The notes: a model not told the origin generated them from the sequence alone. Counted from the stretch's first letter, positions 18,942 to 28,300 are shown. The stretch is DNA of 64,000 bases from AP-15 sp963799085 (GCA_963799085.1 CAWCWA010000021.1:1-64000), one strand, 5' to 3'. Numbers and translations are program-made.

Positions 18942-19151
18942 TCACCGAGCGATCCAAACGCACCCTAACCAGATCGCCGCCCACAGACAGGCCGGCAATG
19001 CCAGACACAACCACAGAAACCCGCGAATGCTGAGACGCCGATCTCGCGCGACCGACCTGAGTGCGGAGATGGGGCGTTGCCAGAACTCACCCGATCGAAG
19101 ATAGGCTTGGGGCGCGAGCATCAGGACAATTGTCGCCGATAACTGCCACAA
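18942..19151 (-). CDS. Possible small membrane protein, weak
   Basis: A 69-codon frame from TTG with two hydrophobic stretches, one near the N-terminus and one near the C-terminus (LWLCLALPACLWAAIWLGC), separated by a basic segment. The start codon is poor and there is no recognisable family. Otherwise the 18891-19266 interval holds nothing I can support. Confidence 0.3.
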   Translation of the reverse strand: MWQLSATIVLMLAPQAYLRSGEFWQRPISALRSVARDRRLSIRGFLWLCLALPACLWAAIWLGCVWIAR

Positions 19152-19266
19152 TCATCGCGTCCGAAAAACGCCCAAAGGCGTCCAAAGTTCATCCTAAAGA
19201 TTTACTACGTGTGCGCGATGGTTCGCTTGAACAGCGGATCGCACCTTGGCGGGAGGAGGCGAGGAT

Positions 19267-19920
19267 TTACAATGGCAGGATCGCCTGGATGCCGCTCCGG
19301 TCGCCGAAAGTGTTGAGCGCCGCCATCGCCTCCTTCTGTGTGAAGGCCGCCAGATAGACCCAATAACCGGGGTTGGTCACATCGAGGTCGCGATAGGTCA
19401 TCACCCGCATCGTCAGATCGGCGCGGGCGCGGATCGGGTTCAGCTTCTGGTCGAACGCCTCCTCCTTGATCGACAGGCTCTGGATCTGCACCGGCAATAC
19501 GCGTCGCGCGCCCCAGATCAACAAGGTCAAGGGCGCCTGCTCGCTCAGGATGAAGGCGCTTCCGGCCAGGGCCAGCGCCTCGTTGGCGATCACCGCCGGA
19601 TAGGGCGGGTAAAGCAGCTTTTCGAGCGAGGCGATGATTGGGTAGAGCCCGTTCTCGACCGTGACCGCGTTCTGCGCGGGCTGCTCCAGCTGATCGGTCG
19701 CGTCGATTTCGACCGCGAAGGAAAAGGTTTCCTCCGGCGGCCCGTTGACCCGGTTGGCGTCGCCGCGCCCGCCGCCTCCGCCCGATTTCCCCTGCAGGGA
19801 ATGCGTGACCTCGTCTGGGTTGTACTGAAACACGATGACATTCGGAAAGAGTTCGGGCAGCTGGTAGAAGACAAGCGCGCCCTTTTGCACCCGGGGCGAG
19901 CGGGAAAATCCTGTCGTCAC
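19267..19920 (-). CDS. eCIS hub/tube-cap protein (CIS tube-like N-terminal domain, Afp7-like), no LysM
   Basis: 217 residues. PNVIVFQYNPDEVTHSLQ and the following beta-rich region match the N-terminal domain of Afp7/Pvc7-type proteins, related to tail-tube folds. Such proteins join the inner tube to the spike in contractile injection systems. Afp7 has a C-terminal LysM domain, whereas this one ends shortly after YWVYLAAFTQKEAMAALNTF. It is the last gene of the minus-strand operon and overlaps its upstream neighbour by 4 nt (ATGA). The spike gene expected next is absent. Confidence 0.8.
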   Translation of the reverse strand: MTTGFSRSPRVQKGALVFYQLPELFPNVIVFQYNPDEVTHSLQGKSGGGGGRGDANRVNGPPEETFSFAVEIDATDQLEQPAQNAVTVENGLYPIIASLEKLLYPPYPAVIANEALALAGSAFILSEQAPLTLLIWGARRVLPVQIQSLSIKEEAFDQKLNPIRARADLTMRVMTYRDLDVTNPGYWVYLAAFTQKEAMAALNTFGDRSGIQAILPL

Positions 19921-20186
19921 CGATCGTCCCTCCCTGATCGCTGTCGGATCGCCGCCTCGACGGCGTGACGCACCACCTCGGCGATCTCCGCCGGGCCTGC
20001 CCCGGCGCGCACGCGGATGCTGAGCGCCGGCAGATTGAGACGCGCGGCCGGCAGCCGATCGACGGCGACGGCGGCAAGCCCCTCACGGATCCCCCGCAAT
20101 GTCGCGACGGACGCAGCCGTCTGAACCCCCTGTGCCCACCGCACGGCGCCGATGTTAATTTGCGGTGTTCGCCGGCTTTGCGTCAT
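19917..20186 (-). CDS. Small conserved eCIS-operon protein of unknown function
   Basis: 89 residues with no family I recognise. The middle is amphipathic (ASVATLRGIREGLAAVAVDRLP) and the C-terminus helical and basic (EVVRHAVEAAIRQRSGRDDR). It lies between the AAA+ ATPase (3-nt gap) and the hub gene (4-nt overlap), so it is surely co-translated with them. Small proteins at this position could be assembly factors; this is inference. Confidence 0.7.
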   Translation of the reverse strand: MTQSRRTPQINIGAVRWAQGVQTAASVATLRGIREGLAAVAVDRLPAARLNLPALSIRVRAGAGPAEIAEVVRHAVEAAIRQRSGRDDR

Positions 20187-20189
20187 GGC

Positions 20190-22181
20190 TCAGAAAACCT
20201 CGCTCCAGAGCGGTCGGAATTCCTTGTCGAGCTTGCGGTATTCGGCCCGAGCGGCGCGGGCGAGATGGACCATGCGCAAGGGCACACCCTCATCGGCGGC
20301 GAGAAAGGCGGCGTTGACCGCGATGACCGCGATGTTCCCGCCCGCCACGTCGAGCCGCGCCAGGGCGCCGAAATCGAGCCCTTCGGTGGCCGTCTCGGGC
20401 GGGAAGGCGCGCCGCCAGATGTCGCGGCGCTGTACGGCGTCAGGGAACGGAAAATCGACGACAAAGCGCAGCCGGCGCAAAAACGCCGGATCGAGATGCG
20501 TCTTCATATTGGTCGCCAAAATCGCGAGCCCGGAATAGCTCTCCATCCGCTGTAATAGATAGCTGATCTCGATATTGGCGTAGCGGTCGTGGCTGTCCTT
20601 GACCTCGCTGCGCTTGCCGAAGAGCGCGTCGGCCTCGTCGAAGAACAGGACCGCACCCCCGCCCTCGGCCGCGTCGAACACGCGCCGCAAATTGCGCTCG
20701 GTTTCGCCGATATATTTCGAGACCACGCCCGAAAGATCGACGCGGCAGAGGTCGAGCCCCAGATCATGCGCGATGATTTCAGCCGCCATCGTCTTGCCGG
20801 TGCCGCTCGGGCCGGCGAAGAGTGCCGTCACGCCGCGGCCGCGCATCAGCTTGCGCCCGAAGCCGCCGCGGCCGTAGACCGCCGCGCGATGTCTTATTTG
20901 GGCTGCGACCGCGCGAAGCTCTTCGGCAATCGCCGGCGGCAATACGATGTCGTCCCAGTCGAAGCGCGGTCCGATCAGTTCGGCAAGCGTATCGAGGCCG
21001 CGGCCCGCCGCCTCGCGACAGGCGGCCCAGAGCGCTCCCTCGTCGGCGTCTGGATAGGCCCTGGCGATCGCCGCGATGGTGCTCGGGCCGAGCGGGAATT
21101 GCTCGGCGAGCCGTTCATGGGCACCGTCGGGGAGAGCAGAACCCGGCCCGAAGGCGTGCCGCCATAGCGCCGCGCGGTCCTCGGCCTCGATCGGCGCCAG
21201 GCGCACCTGCAAAGCCTCGGTGTCGAGCCGTTCGCGCGACAGGATAAAGGTCGGGGCGGCGAGATCATCCGCGACCGCGGCGGCCTCGGCCCGGGCCGAA
21301 GGCTCGTCGCCGTCGATCAGCAGCGCATGGCTCCCGAGTGCCGTCTCGCGGGCGAGGAGTTGGAGCGCGGCGCGCCGTGCAAGCCCCGGCTCCGGCAATA
21401 GCGGCAGCCGCAATTCGGCAAGCACGAGCCCGAGCCGCGCCGCCGCTGCCAGTGCCGCCGCCGCCCGGCCGCTGCCGGGGGCGCCGAAGATAACGACGAC
21501 GGGTGGCGCTGCCCCACGCAGGCCATTCACCAATGCGGCGACCGCGGCGCGATGCCGATCGGGACAGGCGGCCTCGTTGACCGGCTTCACCCAGGGCCGC
21601 ACCCGCGGGTCGGCGAAATCCTCGCCGGCAAGCAGCCGGGCGATGCGCTCGTCCGTTTCGAGCGGCGCCAGCAGCGAAGGGACGCGCTCGTCGATCTCGA
21701 CCAGGCGAAACCGACGCAGCGGAGCTTGCGGCGACAGACGCTCGAAGGCCAGGCGAACGGCCTCGGGGTCGAGGTCGGCGAAGAGGGCGATCGCCAGATG
21801 CGGTGTCGGCGCCGCACCATTCGGAAACAGGCCGGCGAAGGTGAGATCGAGACGCGGGGCCGCCGCCAGCAGCAGGCAATCCTCGTCGAACGGGGTCAAT
21901 CCGAAGAGGCGCGATACGCGGTCGATCGCCGCGGGTTCGGCCTCACTGCGCAGGAGCGCGCGCTCGGCCTCATAGGTCGCCCGCGCCGCGGCGGCGGCGG
22001 CCGACCGCGGAATCGGGCCGAGGGGCCGCGCCGCAGCGTCGTCCTCCGCGCGAGACCCGCCGAGATGGTCGGCCAGCGCCGTCCGCAGCCAGGCGAGGCC
22101 ATGTTCCAGCACGTCGCGGTTGCGCATCGCCCAGGGCCGATCGACCCTCGCCTCGTCCAATCTGTGCCGGATCGCGCTCAC
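20190..22181 (-). CDS. eCIS AAA+ ATPase (Afp15/Pvc15-like)
   Basis: 663 residues. The N-terminal ~400 residues are helical, with a degenerate first nucleotide-binding-like segment (VVIFGAPGSGRAAAAL). The C-terminal AAA+ module is complete: Walker A GPSGTGKT, Walker B LFFDEADALFGKR, sensor-1 AILATNMKTHLDP and Arg fingers in FLRRLRFVVDFPFPD. Such ATPases occur in nearly all extracellular contractile injection system loci and are thought to remodel or assemble the particle in the cytoplasm. It sits between the DUF4255 gene and a small gene, each 3 nt away. Confidence 0.9.
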   Translation of the reverse strand: MSAIRHRLDEARVDRPWAMRNRDVLEHGLAWLRTALADHLGGSRAEDDAAARPLGPIPRSAAAAAARATYEAERALLRSEAEPAAIDRVSRLFGLTPFDEDCLLLAAAPRLDLTFAGLFPNGAAPTPHLAIALFADLDPEAVRLAFERLSPQAPLRRFRLVEIDERVPSLLAPLETDERIARLLAGEDFADPRVRPWVKPVNEAACPDRHRAAVAALVNGLRGAAPPVVVIFGAPGSGRAAAALAAAARLGLVLAELRLPLLPEPGLARRAALQLLARETALGSHALLIDGDEPSARAEAAAVADDLAAPTFILSRERLDTEALQVRLAPIEAEDRAALWRHAFGPGSALPDGAHERLAEQFPLGPSTIAAIARAYPDADEGALWAACREAAGRGLDTLAELIGPRFDWDDIVLPPAIAEELRAVAAQIRHRAAVYGRGGFGRKLMRGRGVTALFAGPSGTGKTMAAEIIAHDLGLDLCRVDLSGVVSKYIGETERNLRRVFDAAEGGGAVLFFDEADALFGKRSEVKDSHDRYANIEISYLLQRMESYSGLAILATNMKTHLDPAFLRRLRFVVDFPFPDAVQRRDIWRRAFPPETATEGLDFGALARLDVAGGNIAVIAVNAAFLAADEGVPLRMVHLARAARAEYRKLDKEFRPLWSEVF

Positions 22182-22184
22182 GGT

Positions 22185-23504
22185 TCAGGGGTCGAGGTGA
22201 AAGCCGGCGGCGTCGCGGCTGCGCGCGCCATCAACCTCGACGGCGACCGGATAGGGCGGGTCGGCCGCGGCTTCCACCGCCAGGATCGCCGCCGCATCGG
22301 CCACCGGGATCTGCACGTTGGTCGGGCCGGGCGCCGCCCACGGGTCGCCGAGGCCCGGGGCGCGCACCGTTACCGCGGCGTCGCCGATCACGACTTCGAC
22401 CGAATGCGCCGCCGGATGCCACAGCCGCGTGCCGCTGACGCTCAGCACCGCCGCCGCGGCGCCGGCCGCCGGGCTAACGTCGGTCACTCGCGGCACCAAT
22501 TGCAGCAGCGCCAGGTTCGAGGCATGGCGTGAAACCGCGCTGATGGCGCTGCCATGGTCGAGAAGCCCGCCCTCGACGCCCTCCTCGATCGTCTGCGCCA
22601 GCACCTGGACCGGGAGCGGCCCCGGCTGCAATTGCTGCGAGGCCGGGATTGGCCGCGGCAACGGGTTGTCGAGATCGGCCGGATACGTGTCGTCGGGAAT
22701 TGCGACGCGGATCAGCCCCGCCGCGGCGGTCACCCGGATCGGGTCGAGCGTCCCGAGCCGGACATAGAGCTTGTCGGCGGCGATGTCCGCGGCCTCGATC
22801 GTGACTTCCTCGCCGATCCGTGCCCGCAGCTCGCCCTTCGGCTGACCCGGCGGCGGTGTGACGTAGGCGGCCTCGATGACCGGGCGCCAGCGCAGGCTTG
22901 CGATGATGCGGCGGCGCTGCACCGGCAATGGCAGGACGCGCGGCGCCGGTGTCGCGATCTGCACGACGGTCACCTCATAGATCACCGAGCGGCGGAAATT
23001 CACCTCCGGCAGGGCCGACCAGATCTTGACGAGATCGTCGATGCTGGCCGGCTGCAATGTCAGGCGCAGCCTCTCGAACTCCTCGGCCAGCACCGGGTCG
23101 AGGATCGGATCGCCGACGGTTCCCGCCGCCGGACTGGTAACCGTCAGCGCGTCGATGCGGTTGCCGAAATCGTGCAATACCCGCATCGCGTCCCCGAGCA
23201 GCCCCTGCGCGTTGAGGTCGGCGTCGGGCTGGGTTTCGAGCGCGCTGTAGGTCGTCATCAGATAGCGCAGGTTCAGTGACAGCGGCGAACGGCCGTACGC
23301 GCTGCCGGTAAAGGGTGATTCCTGGTTCTTGAGCTCGGCGTTCTCGACGACGTGCAAGAGGTAGAGGTTGACCCTGGCGCCGGCGATCCCGGTGATCACC
23401 ACGTCAGGCGGGGCGATCGTCACCGCCGGCGCCGTCACCATGCGATCGAGCAGCAAGGTGCGCAGCGTGCGGCTGACGGCGGCGATGGCGGTCTGATCGG
23501 CCAT
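22185..23504 (-). CDS. DUF4255 (Pvc16/Afp16 N-terminal) tail-terminator-like protein
   Basis: 439 residues. The N-terminal domain (NLYLLHVVENAELKNQESP, then LSLNLRYLMTTYSALETQPD and GDAMRVLHDFGNRID) is the DUF4255/Pvc16_N fold, which caps the end of the sheath and tube. The C-terminal ~200 residues are an added immunoglobulin/IPT-like beta domain (VTDVSPAAGAAAAVLSVSGT), seen in some eCIS variants. The 2-nt gap upstream and 3-nt gap downstream fit one transcript. Confidence 0.87.
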   Translation of the reverse strand: MADQTAIAAVSRTLRTLLLDRMVTAPAVTIAPPDVVITGIAGARVNLYLLHVVENAELKNQESPFTGSAYGRSPLSLNLRYLMTTYSALETQPDADLNAQGLLGDAMRVLHDFGNRIDALTVTSPAAGTVGDPILDPVLAEEFERLRLTLQPASIDDLVKIWSALPEVNFRRSVIYEVTVVQIATPAPRVLPLPVQRRRIIASLRWRPVIEAAYVTPPPGQPKGELRARIGEEVTIEAADIAADKLYVRLGTLDPIRVTAAAGLIRVAIPDDTYPADLDNPLPRPIPASQQLQPGPLPVQVLAQTIEEGVEGGLLDHGSAISAVSRHASNLALLQLVPRVTDVSPAAGAAAAVLSVSGTRLWHPAAHSVEVVIGDAAVTVRAPGLGDPWAAPGPTNVQIPVADAAAILAVEAAADPPYPVAVEVDGARSRDAAGFHLDP

Positions 23505-23506
23505 CT

Positions 23507-24313
23507 CTAGCGCGGGATGCCGCGCCGGGCGCGCGCGTAGGCGGCAAAACCGCTGCTTCGCTCGATCGGCGGACGCGACGGGGCGGGCGAGGGGGGCTGC
23601 GGCGCCATCGCGATATCGATGCGCTCGATGGTGATTGTGACCTGCGGCGGCGCGGGCGCCTCGGCGGCCATGTAGGTCTCGGCGATCGCCGGCGGCGCCG
23701 GCAAGCTCGGCAAAGGCAGCGTTCCTTCCGCGGCCAGGAGGGGTGGCGCGGGACCGATCGCGGGGGGCGGTTCGGGTGCGGGTGGTCCCGGCGCGACCTC
23801 GGTCGGCGGCGTTAGGTCTGGCAATGCGATCGAGAGAGGCGATTTAGGGCGCATCGGCGGCTCCGGCGTTAACGGTTCTGCGACCGTTGGCGCTGCTTGC
23901 GCCGGCGGAGACTCTGCCTCACCAATTCTCGGCGAGGCCCGCGTGCCTACCGTGGGATCTGCGGCTGTCACCACGACTGGTCCGGTCTCGACGGCGAGGG
24001 GCGGCGCTGTTTGCGTGAGCGGTTCGGCAATCGGGGCGCCTGCTGCAGCGGGTTGCGGCGCTGCCTCCGGGTGCAGTGGGGCGGGCCCGATCAAGCGCGG
24101 AGGAAGAGGTTGCTGCGTCGAGGCTGACAGCGGCGCGCGAGCCATCGGCGCCGGCAGTGTCGTGGCAGTCTCGATGGCGTCGCCGGTTTGCGTTTCGGGC
24201 AAGCCGCGGATCGGCTCGTAGCGGGCGCGTGGGCGCGGCGCGATGAGCGGGGCTGTGGGATCCGGCGTCATTCCGGCGCCGCGCCGGGCGAGGGCCGCGA
24301 ATAGCCCGGTCAT
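23507..24313 (-). CDS. Proline/alanine-rich eCIS-associated protein
   Basis: 268 residues from ATG 24313, which overlaps the previous stop (ATGA). Apart from short ends (MTGLFAALARRGAGM at the N-terminus and SGFAAYARARRGIPR at the C-terminus) it is low-complexity, with about a quarter Pro and much Ala. One hydrophilic patch is VTITIERIDIAMAPQ. Pro-rich proteins directly before DUF4255 genes recur in eCIS loci. It is probably a disordered spacer or adaptor; function unknown. Confidence 0.75.
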   Translation of the reverse strand: MTGLFAALARRGAGMTPDPTAPLIAPRPRARYEPIRGLPETQTGDAIETATTLPAPMARAPLSASTQQPLPPRLIGPAPLHPEAAPQPAAAGAPIAEPLTQTAPPLAVETGPVVVTAADPTVGTRASPRIGEAESPPAQAAPTVAEPLTPEPPMRPKSPLSIALPDLTPPTEVAPGPPAPEPPPAIGPAPPLLAAEGTLPLPSLPAPPAIAETYMAAEAPAPPQVTITIERIDIAMAPQPPSPAPSRPPIERSSGFAAYARARRGIPR

Positions 24314-25150
24314 GCCGCCAATTCCGTGCGGTCGAGGAGGGCGAGGTATCGTTGCCGCCGTGCGGTCGGCAGGGCGAGGATTGCCTCCTCGCTCCAATGA
24401 TAGGCGCGGGCGAGCCGATCGACGTCGAGCAGGATCGCGCCCGGCGGCCCGAGCCGGCCCGAAATCAGCGACAAAGCGTCGAGCGTGCCGCGGACCTCGC
24501 CGCCGCAATTCGGGCATTCAACGGAGATTATCGTCTCGACCCACGGATCGAGACTGCGCAGGGCCGCCTCGAGGGGCTCGTCGATGTCGGTCCCAATCTC
24601 TGCCGGGTCGAGGGCGCCCTCGCGACCCTCCGCCGCAACGATGCAGGCCCGGCGCAGCATTTCAGCAGCGTGATCGGGATTGGTCATCGCCAGCCGCGCC
24701 ACGCGCTCCTGGTCGGCGCCGGTCATGAGCCGCAATCGCAGCCGGAGGTGTCCGACCGTCAGCGAATGCTCGGGCGACGAGGGCGCGTTCGCCGGCGCGT
24801 CGAGCATGGCGTCGAGATCGAGCGGCAATTCGGTCAACTCGCCGCATGCGCCGCAGGCAAGCAACGGTCTCGGCCATCCCGCCAAACGAGGCGGCGTAGA
24901 GCGCCAGCAGCAGCCGTTCGCGGTCGCCGATGGTCAGACCCCGGACGTGGTCGCGGCCAACCGGCGCAATCCCGCCGATCGTCTGAACCGTCGCGGCGAG
25001 AAGCGCCGTCGCCTGCGCCGCCGGCCAGGCGTCGATGTCGGCGAGTACGATTTCGTCCGCACCCGTCAACGGCCGCAGAGTGGCGGCGTCTTGGCATATT
25101 CCGTCGCGCCACAACCCGTTTGTCAGGGCGACGCGGCGCTCGCTGGGCAC
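24310..25150 (-). CDS. eCIS baseplate/assembly-type protein with split zinc ribbon, frameshift near 24870
   Basis: The first part (MPSERRVALTNGLWRDGICQ, GLTIGDRERLLLALYAASFG) changes frame near 24870 and continues as LLACGACGELTELPLDLDAM. HLRLRLRLMTGADQERVARLA and a final helical domain ending PTARRQRYLALLDRTELAA follow. CGACGE and, about 100 residues later, CPNCGG form two C-x-x-C knuckles likely to bind one zinc. GDRERLLLALY resembles T4 baseplate-assembly proteins encoded next to tube genes in phage and eCIS loci. It lies 30 nt after the tube gene. One indel, possibly artefactual. Confidence 0.75.
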
Positions 25151-25180
25151 GGCCGCCTCACCCAGCCCGCATCCGCAATG

Positions 25181-25708
25181 CTAGCCCGGCGGCACGGTGA
25201 AGCTCGGCTCGGTCGGCTCGGTTACCGCGACATCGCGGTCCCAACCCTCGTTTTCGAGCTTGATGTGCTGGATCGTGACCGCGTTCGCATTGGCGTCGAG
25301 ATCGGGCAGCGCCTGATATTCCGAGACCCAGCAACGGTAGACGTTGTACGAGATCACTTTCTGCCCGGCCTCGTTGAAGACGTCGATGATTACGTCCTTG
25401 CGGAAATCGGCGAGCGAGACTTCCGATCCGGCGCCAGCGCCGAAATTCCACACCTTGTTGGCCCACTGCTCGAAGGCGAGGTCGTGCGTGACGCCGCGCT
25501 CGATCGTCACCGGATCGTATTTGGTGCGACCCGGCGATTTGCGGCCGGTCGACGGGTCGCCGCCTTCGCGGTGCTCGACGACCTCGGTCGTGCGCTTCAA
25601 CGCCGATACCTTGCTGACGCCGGCGACGTAGCGGCCGTCCCACTTCACCCGGAACTTGAAGTTCTTGTAGGGATCGAAGCGGCGCGGATTGACGGTGAAT
25701 TCGGCCAT
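25181..25708 (-). CDS. eCIS inner tube protein (T4 gp19-like)
   Basis: 175 residues. FKFRVKWDGRYVAGVSKVSALKR at the N-terminus, with TKYDPVTIERGVTHDLAFEQW and VISYNVYRCWVSEYQALPDL, is the gp19/Hcp-like tube fold. Hexamers stack inside the sheath to form the ejected tube. KVSALKRTTEVVEHREGGDP is the surface segment typical of eCIS tubes. It starts 15 nt after the sheath stop, the usual sheath-tube order. Confidence 0.92.
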   Translation of the reverse strand: MAEFTVNPRRFDPYKNFKFRVKWDGRYVAGVSKVSALKRTTEVVEHREGGDPSTGRKSPGRTKYDPVTIERGVTHDLAFEQWANKVWNFGAGAGSEVSLADFRKDVIIDVFNEAGQKVISYNVYRCWVSEYQALPDLDANANAVTIQHIKLENEGWDRDVAVTEPTEPSFTVPPG

Positions 25709-25723
25709 GGTACCTCACGATCC

Positions 25724-28141
25724 TCAGGCGGCGGCGCCGGGGACGATCTGCTGGATCTGCAGAATGACGAACTCGGCCGGCTTCAACGGGGCGAAGCCGA
25801 CCTGGATGTTGACGATGCCGTTGTCGATGTCCTGCTGCGTCGTCGTCTCGCCATCGCATTTGACGAAATAGGCCGCGCTCGGAGTGGTGCCCTGAAAGGC
25901 GCCCTTGCGGAACAGGTCCTGCATGAACGAGCCGACATTGAGCCGGATCTGCGCCCATAACGGCTCGTCGTTGGGCTCGAACACGACCCATTTGGTGCCG
26001 CGGTAGAGGCTCTCTTCGAGATAGAGCGTCAGCCGCCGCACCGGCACGTATTTCCATTCCGAAGCCAGGACATCGGCGCCGTCGAGAGTGCGGGCGCCCC
26101 AGCAGATGTTGCTGTAGACCGGGAAATTGCGTAGGCAGTTGACGCCGATCGGGTTCAGCGTGCCGTTTTCGAGATCGGTCAGGAGATAGCCGAGGCTCGC
26201 GACATTGACGAGCGAGGCCTCGGTGCCGGCCGGCGCCTTCCACACGCCGCGCTGCGTATCGGTGCGCGCGTAGAGGCCGGCGATCGTGCCGCTGGCGCCG
26301 ATCGAGCGCGGCCGGTTCAGATTGAGCGGATCGGGAATGTTGGTGCGCGGAAAATAGACCGACGCGTTCGGGTGGCGCAGGCTGTCGTTGTCGGCGATCC
26401 AGGTCTGCATCAGATCGAGCCGGGTGATCGCCGGCGGGATGTCGACGATCAGCATCGCGCGCCGATCTTCGACATAGGTTTCGGCCTCGCTGTAGAGCGC
26501 CTGCGTATCGGCGGGGGACGCGAGTGTCGCCGCTTCCGGAATGGACAGGATGTTGAAGAGATCGACGTTTTCGAGTGCGTACATGCCGGTCTTGGCGGCG
26601 ATCGTGCCGACGAAGAACTTCTCGGGCACCGGACGCACGCTACTGCCCGCCGGGGGTGGCGGGCCGTCGGAGCCGCCGGAGAGCGCGTATTGCGCGACGT
26701 TGGGGGTGACGTTCAAGAGCACCGCCGCCGCGGCTGCCGCCGCACCGCTCAGCGCAACCGTCAAGGACGGATCGAACGGTCGGGCGTTGCGCCCGAGCTT
26801 GACGTAATAGCGCGCCGGATTGGCTGCGGTGCCGGCGCCGACCAGATCGACGATGGCGTTCGTCAATAGCGGCTTCAAGCCGTTTGGCGCCGAGGGGTCG
26901 GCGCCCGCCGCGCGGATCGAGTTCTCGAGAAATGGCCGGAACTGCGAATAGGTGAGGCTCGCAGGTTTGCCGCCCGGCCCGTAGGAGAGTGCGCCGTCGA
27001 TCGAGAGCAGCCCGATATCGATGTGGAGTGCAGTACCCTGGTCTGGGAAATCGGCGTCGACCGGTGCAACCGGCAACGGGTTGCCGGTGGTGCCGGCCGT
27101 CGTGGGCGCCACATCGATCTGCACCGCGTTGGCCGTCGCCGCCGCATCGCTGAAGCTCAGCAATACCGGCATGCCGAACGGGCTCGCATTGCCGTTCGCC
27201 TGGATCGAATAGCGGTTCGGATCGGCCGCGGTGCCGGCGCCGAGCAGCGCCACCGTGGCGCCGGCCAGCAGCAGCTTGAACCCATCCGGGATCGAGGGGC
27301 TCGTCGTCGCCGCCTGGATCGCCGCTTCGAGGATCGGCCGGAACTGCGCGTAGGTGATGCCGACCGGCTTGCCGCCGCCGCCCCAATCGATCGTCGTGTC
27401 GGCGGCACCCAGCCCGATCTCGATATCGAGCGCGTCGCCGTCGTTGGGAAAATCGGCGAGTGCGGGGGCCATCGGCAAGGCCGCGCCGAGGGTGCCGGTC
27501 GGCGCCGGCCGGTTGGTCGAGACGAGCCCGGTGCGGTCGAGCTGGATCAGCCGCGAGCCCCGGTTGACGACATCGAGCGCGTAGCTCGGCGTGTTCGGCG
27601 TCATCGACAGGTTGCGATAGGTTTCGCTCTGCACGACGGTGGTGCGGTTGCCGTCGATGCTGACCTCGCTGACCGAGAGGTTGAACTGGCTCGTCGGGTC
27701 GGCGGTGGCGTAATCGATGTCGACCCGCAGGTCGTTGCCCCAAAATCCCGCGTCGACCGTGCTCGAATCATTGACGAGCCGCCCGGCCGTCACGTTGAGC
27801 GTCGCCGCACCGCCGCCTGATGGCTGGTCGTCGAGCACGACCGTCGCCGGCGTCGCCGGGTTCGTGGCGTCCTCACTGTCGGCGACCCGCACGACATAAC
27901 ATTGCTGGCCGCCATTGTTGAAGAATTGCTGGACCGCATAGCTCGCCTCGCTGTTGCGGTCGAGCCCGCCATATTCGCGCTGGAAATCGGACATGCTCAA
28001 TAATTGCAGCGCGGCGTCGAGCGGCCCGCGATCGAAGGTGCCGACAAAGGCGGCGATCGAGGTGGCGACCCCGGTAATCGTATGAACGCCGCTCGGTATT
28101 TCTTCGATGTAGACGCCGGGATAGGTCGGCGTAACTGGCAT
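25724..28141 (-). CDS. eCIS contractile sheath protein with two tandem inserted domains
   Basis: 805 residues, much longer than the usual 350-550. The N-terminus YPGVYIEEIPSGVHTITGVA, the FVGTFDRGPLD segment and the C-terminal handshake domain (LTLYLEESLYRGTKWVVFEP, LWAQIRLNVGSFMQDLFRKG) are classic sheath features. Between them, residues about 222-345 and 355-480 are two homologous copies of an extra domain (YAQFRPILEAAI / YSQFRPFLENSI; LVGAGTAANPARY / LLGAGTAADPNRY). They probably project from the particle surface. It is the first gene of the operon; the promoter should lie just upstream of 28141. Confidence 0.93.
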   Translation of the reverse strand: MPVTPTYPGVYIEEIPSGVHTITGVATSIAAFVGTFDRGPLDAALQLLSMSDFQREYGGLDRNSEASYAVQQFFNNGGQQCYVVRVADSEDATNPATPATVVLDDQPSGGGAATLNVTAGRLVNDSSTVDAGFWGNDLRVDIDYATADPTSQFNLSVSEVSIDGNRTTVVQSETYRNLSMTPNTPSYALDVVNRGSRLIQLDRTGLVSTNRPAPTGTLGAALPMAPALADFPNDGDALDIEIGLGAADTTIDWGGGGKPVGITYAQFRPILEAAIQAATTSPSIPDGFKLLLAGATVALLGAGTAADPNRYSIQANGNASPFGMPVLLSFSDAAATANAVQIDVAPTTAGTTGNPLPVAPVDADFPDQGTALHIDIGLLSIDGALSYGPGGKPASLTYSQFRPFLENSIRAAGADPSAPNGLKPLLTNAIVDLVGAGTAANPARYYVKLGRNARPFDPSLTVALSGAAAAAAAVLLNVTPNVAQYALSGGSDGPPPPAGSSVRPVPEKFFVGTIAAKTGMYALENVDLFNILSIPEAATLASPADTQALYSEAETYVEDRRAMLIVDIPPAITRLDLMQTWIADNDSLRHPNASVYFPRTNIPDPLNLNRPRSIGASGTIAGLYARTDTQRGVWKAPAGTEASLVNVASLGYLLTDLENGTLNPIGVNCLRNFPVYSNICWGARTLDGADVLASEWKYVPVRRLTLYLEESLYRGTKWVVFEPNDEPLWAQIRLNVGSFMQDLFRKGAFQGTTPSAAYFVKCDGETTTQQDIDNGIVNIQVGFAPLKPAEFVILQIQQIVPGAAA
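26702..27478 (-). repeat. Intragenic tandem duplication in the sheath gene
   Basis: Two units of about 125 codons (27478-27107 and 27079-26702) encode homologous domains starting LPMAPALADFPNDGDALDI and LPVAPVDADFPDQGTALHI. They have diverged to roughly 50 percent identity by eye, so the duplication is old and has been kept. Confidence 0.8.
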
Positions 28142-28300
28142 GGCTGCACCCCCTCAACCTTCCGCGGCGCAAAACCGTAGCATCGGCGACGGGCAGTGCG
28201 CCAGCGCCATGCTCGACCGAATTGTCGGCTTTTGCCCGATGGCGCCAGCGTCGGGCTTGCCGCTATGGTGCGCCGGCGTGACCCGCAGCAGGAGACGGAA

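Noticed and set aside
23507..24313. Alternative plus-strand genes opposite the Pro-rich protein
   Set aside because: Low-complexity GC-rich sequence gives open frames on all strands; only the minus-strand frame fits the 2-nt and 4-nt junctions of the eCIS operon.
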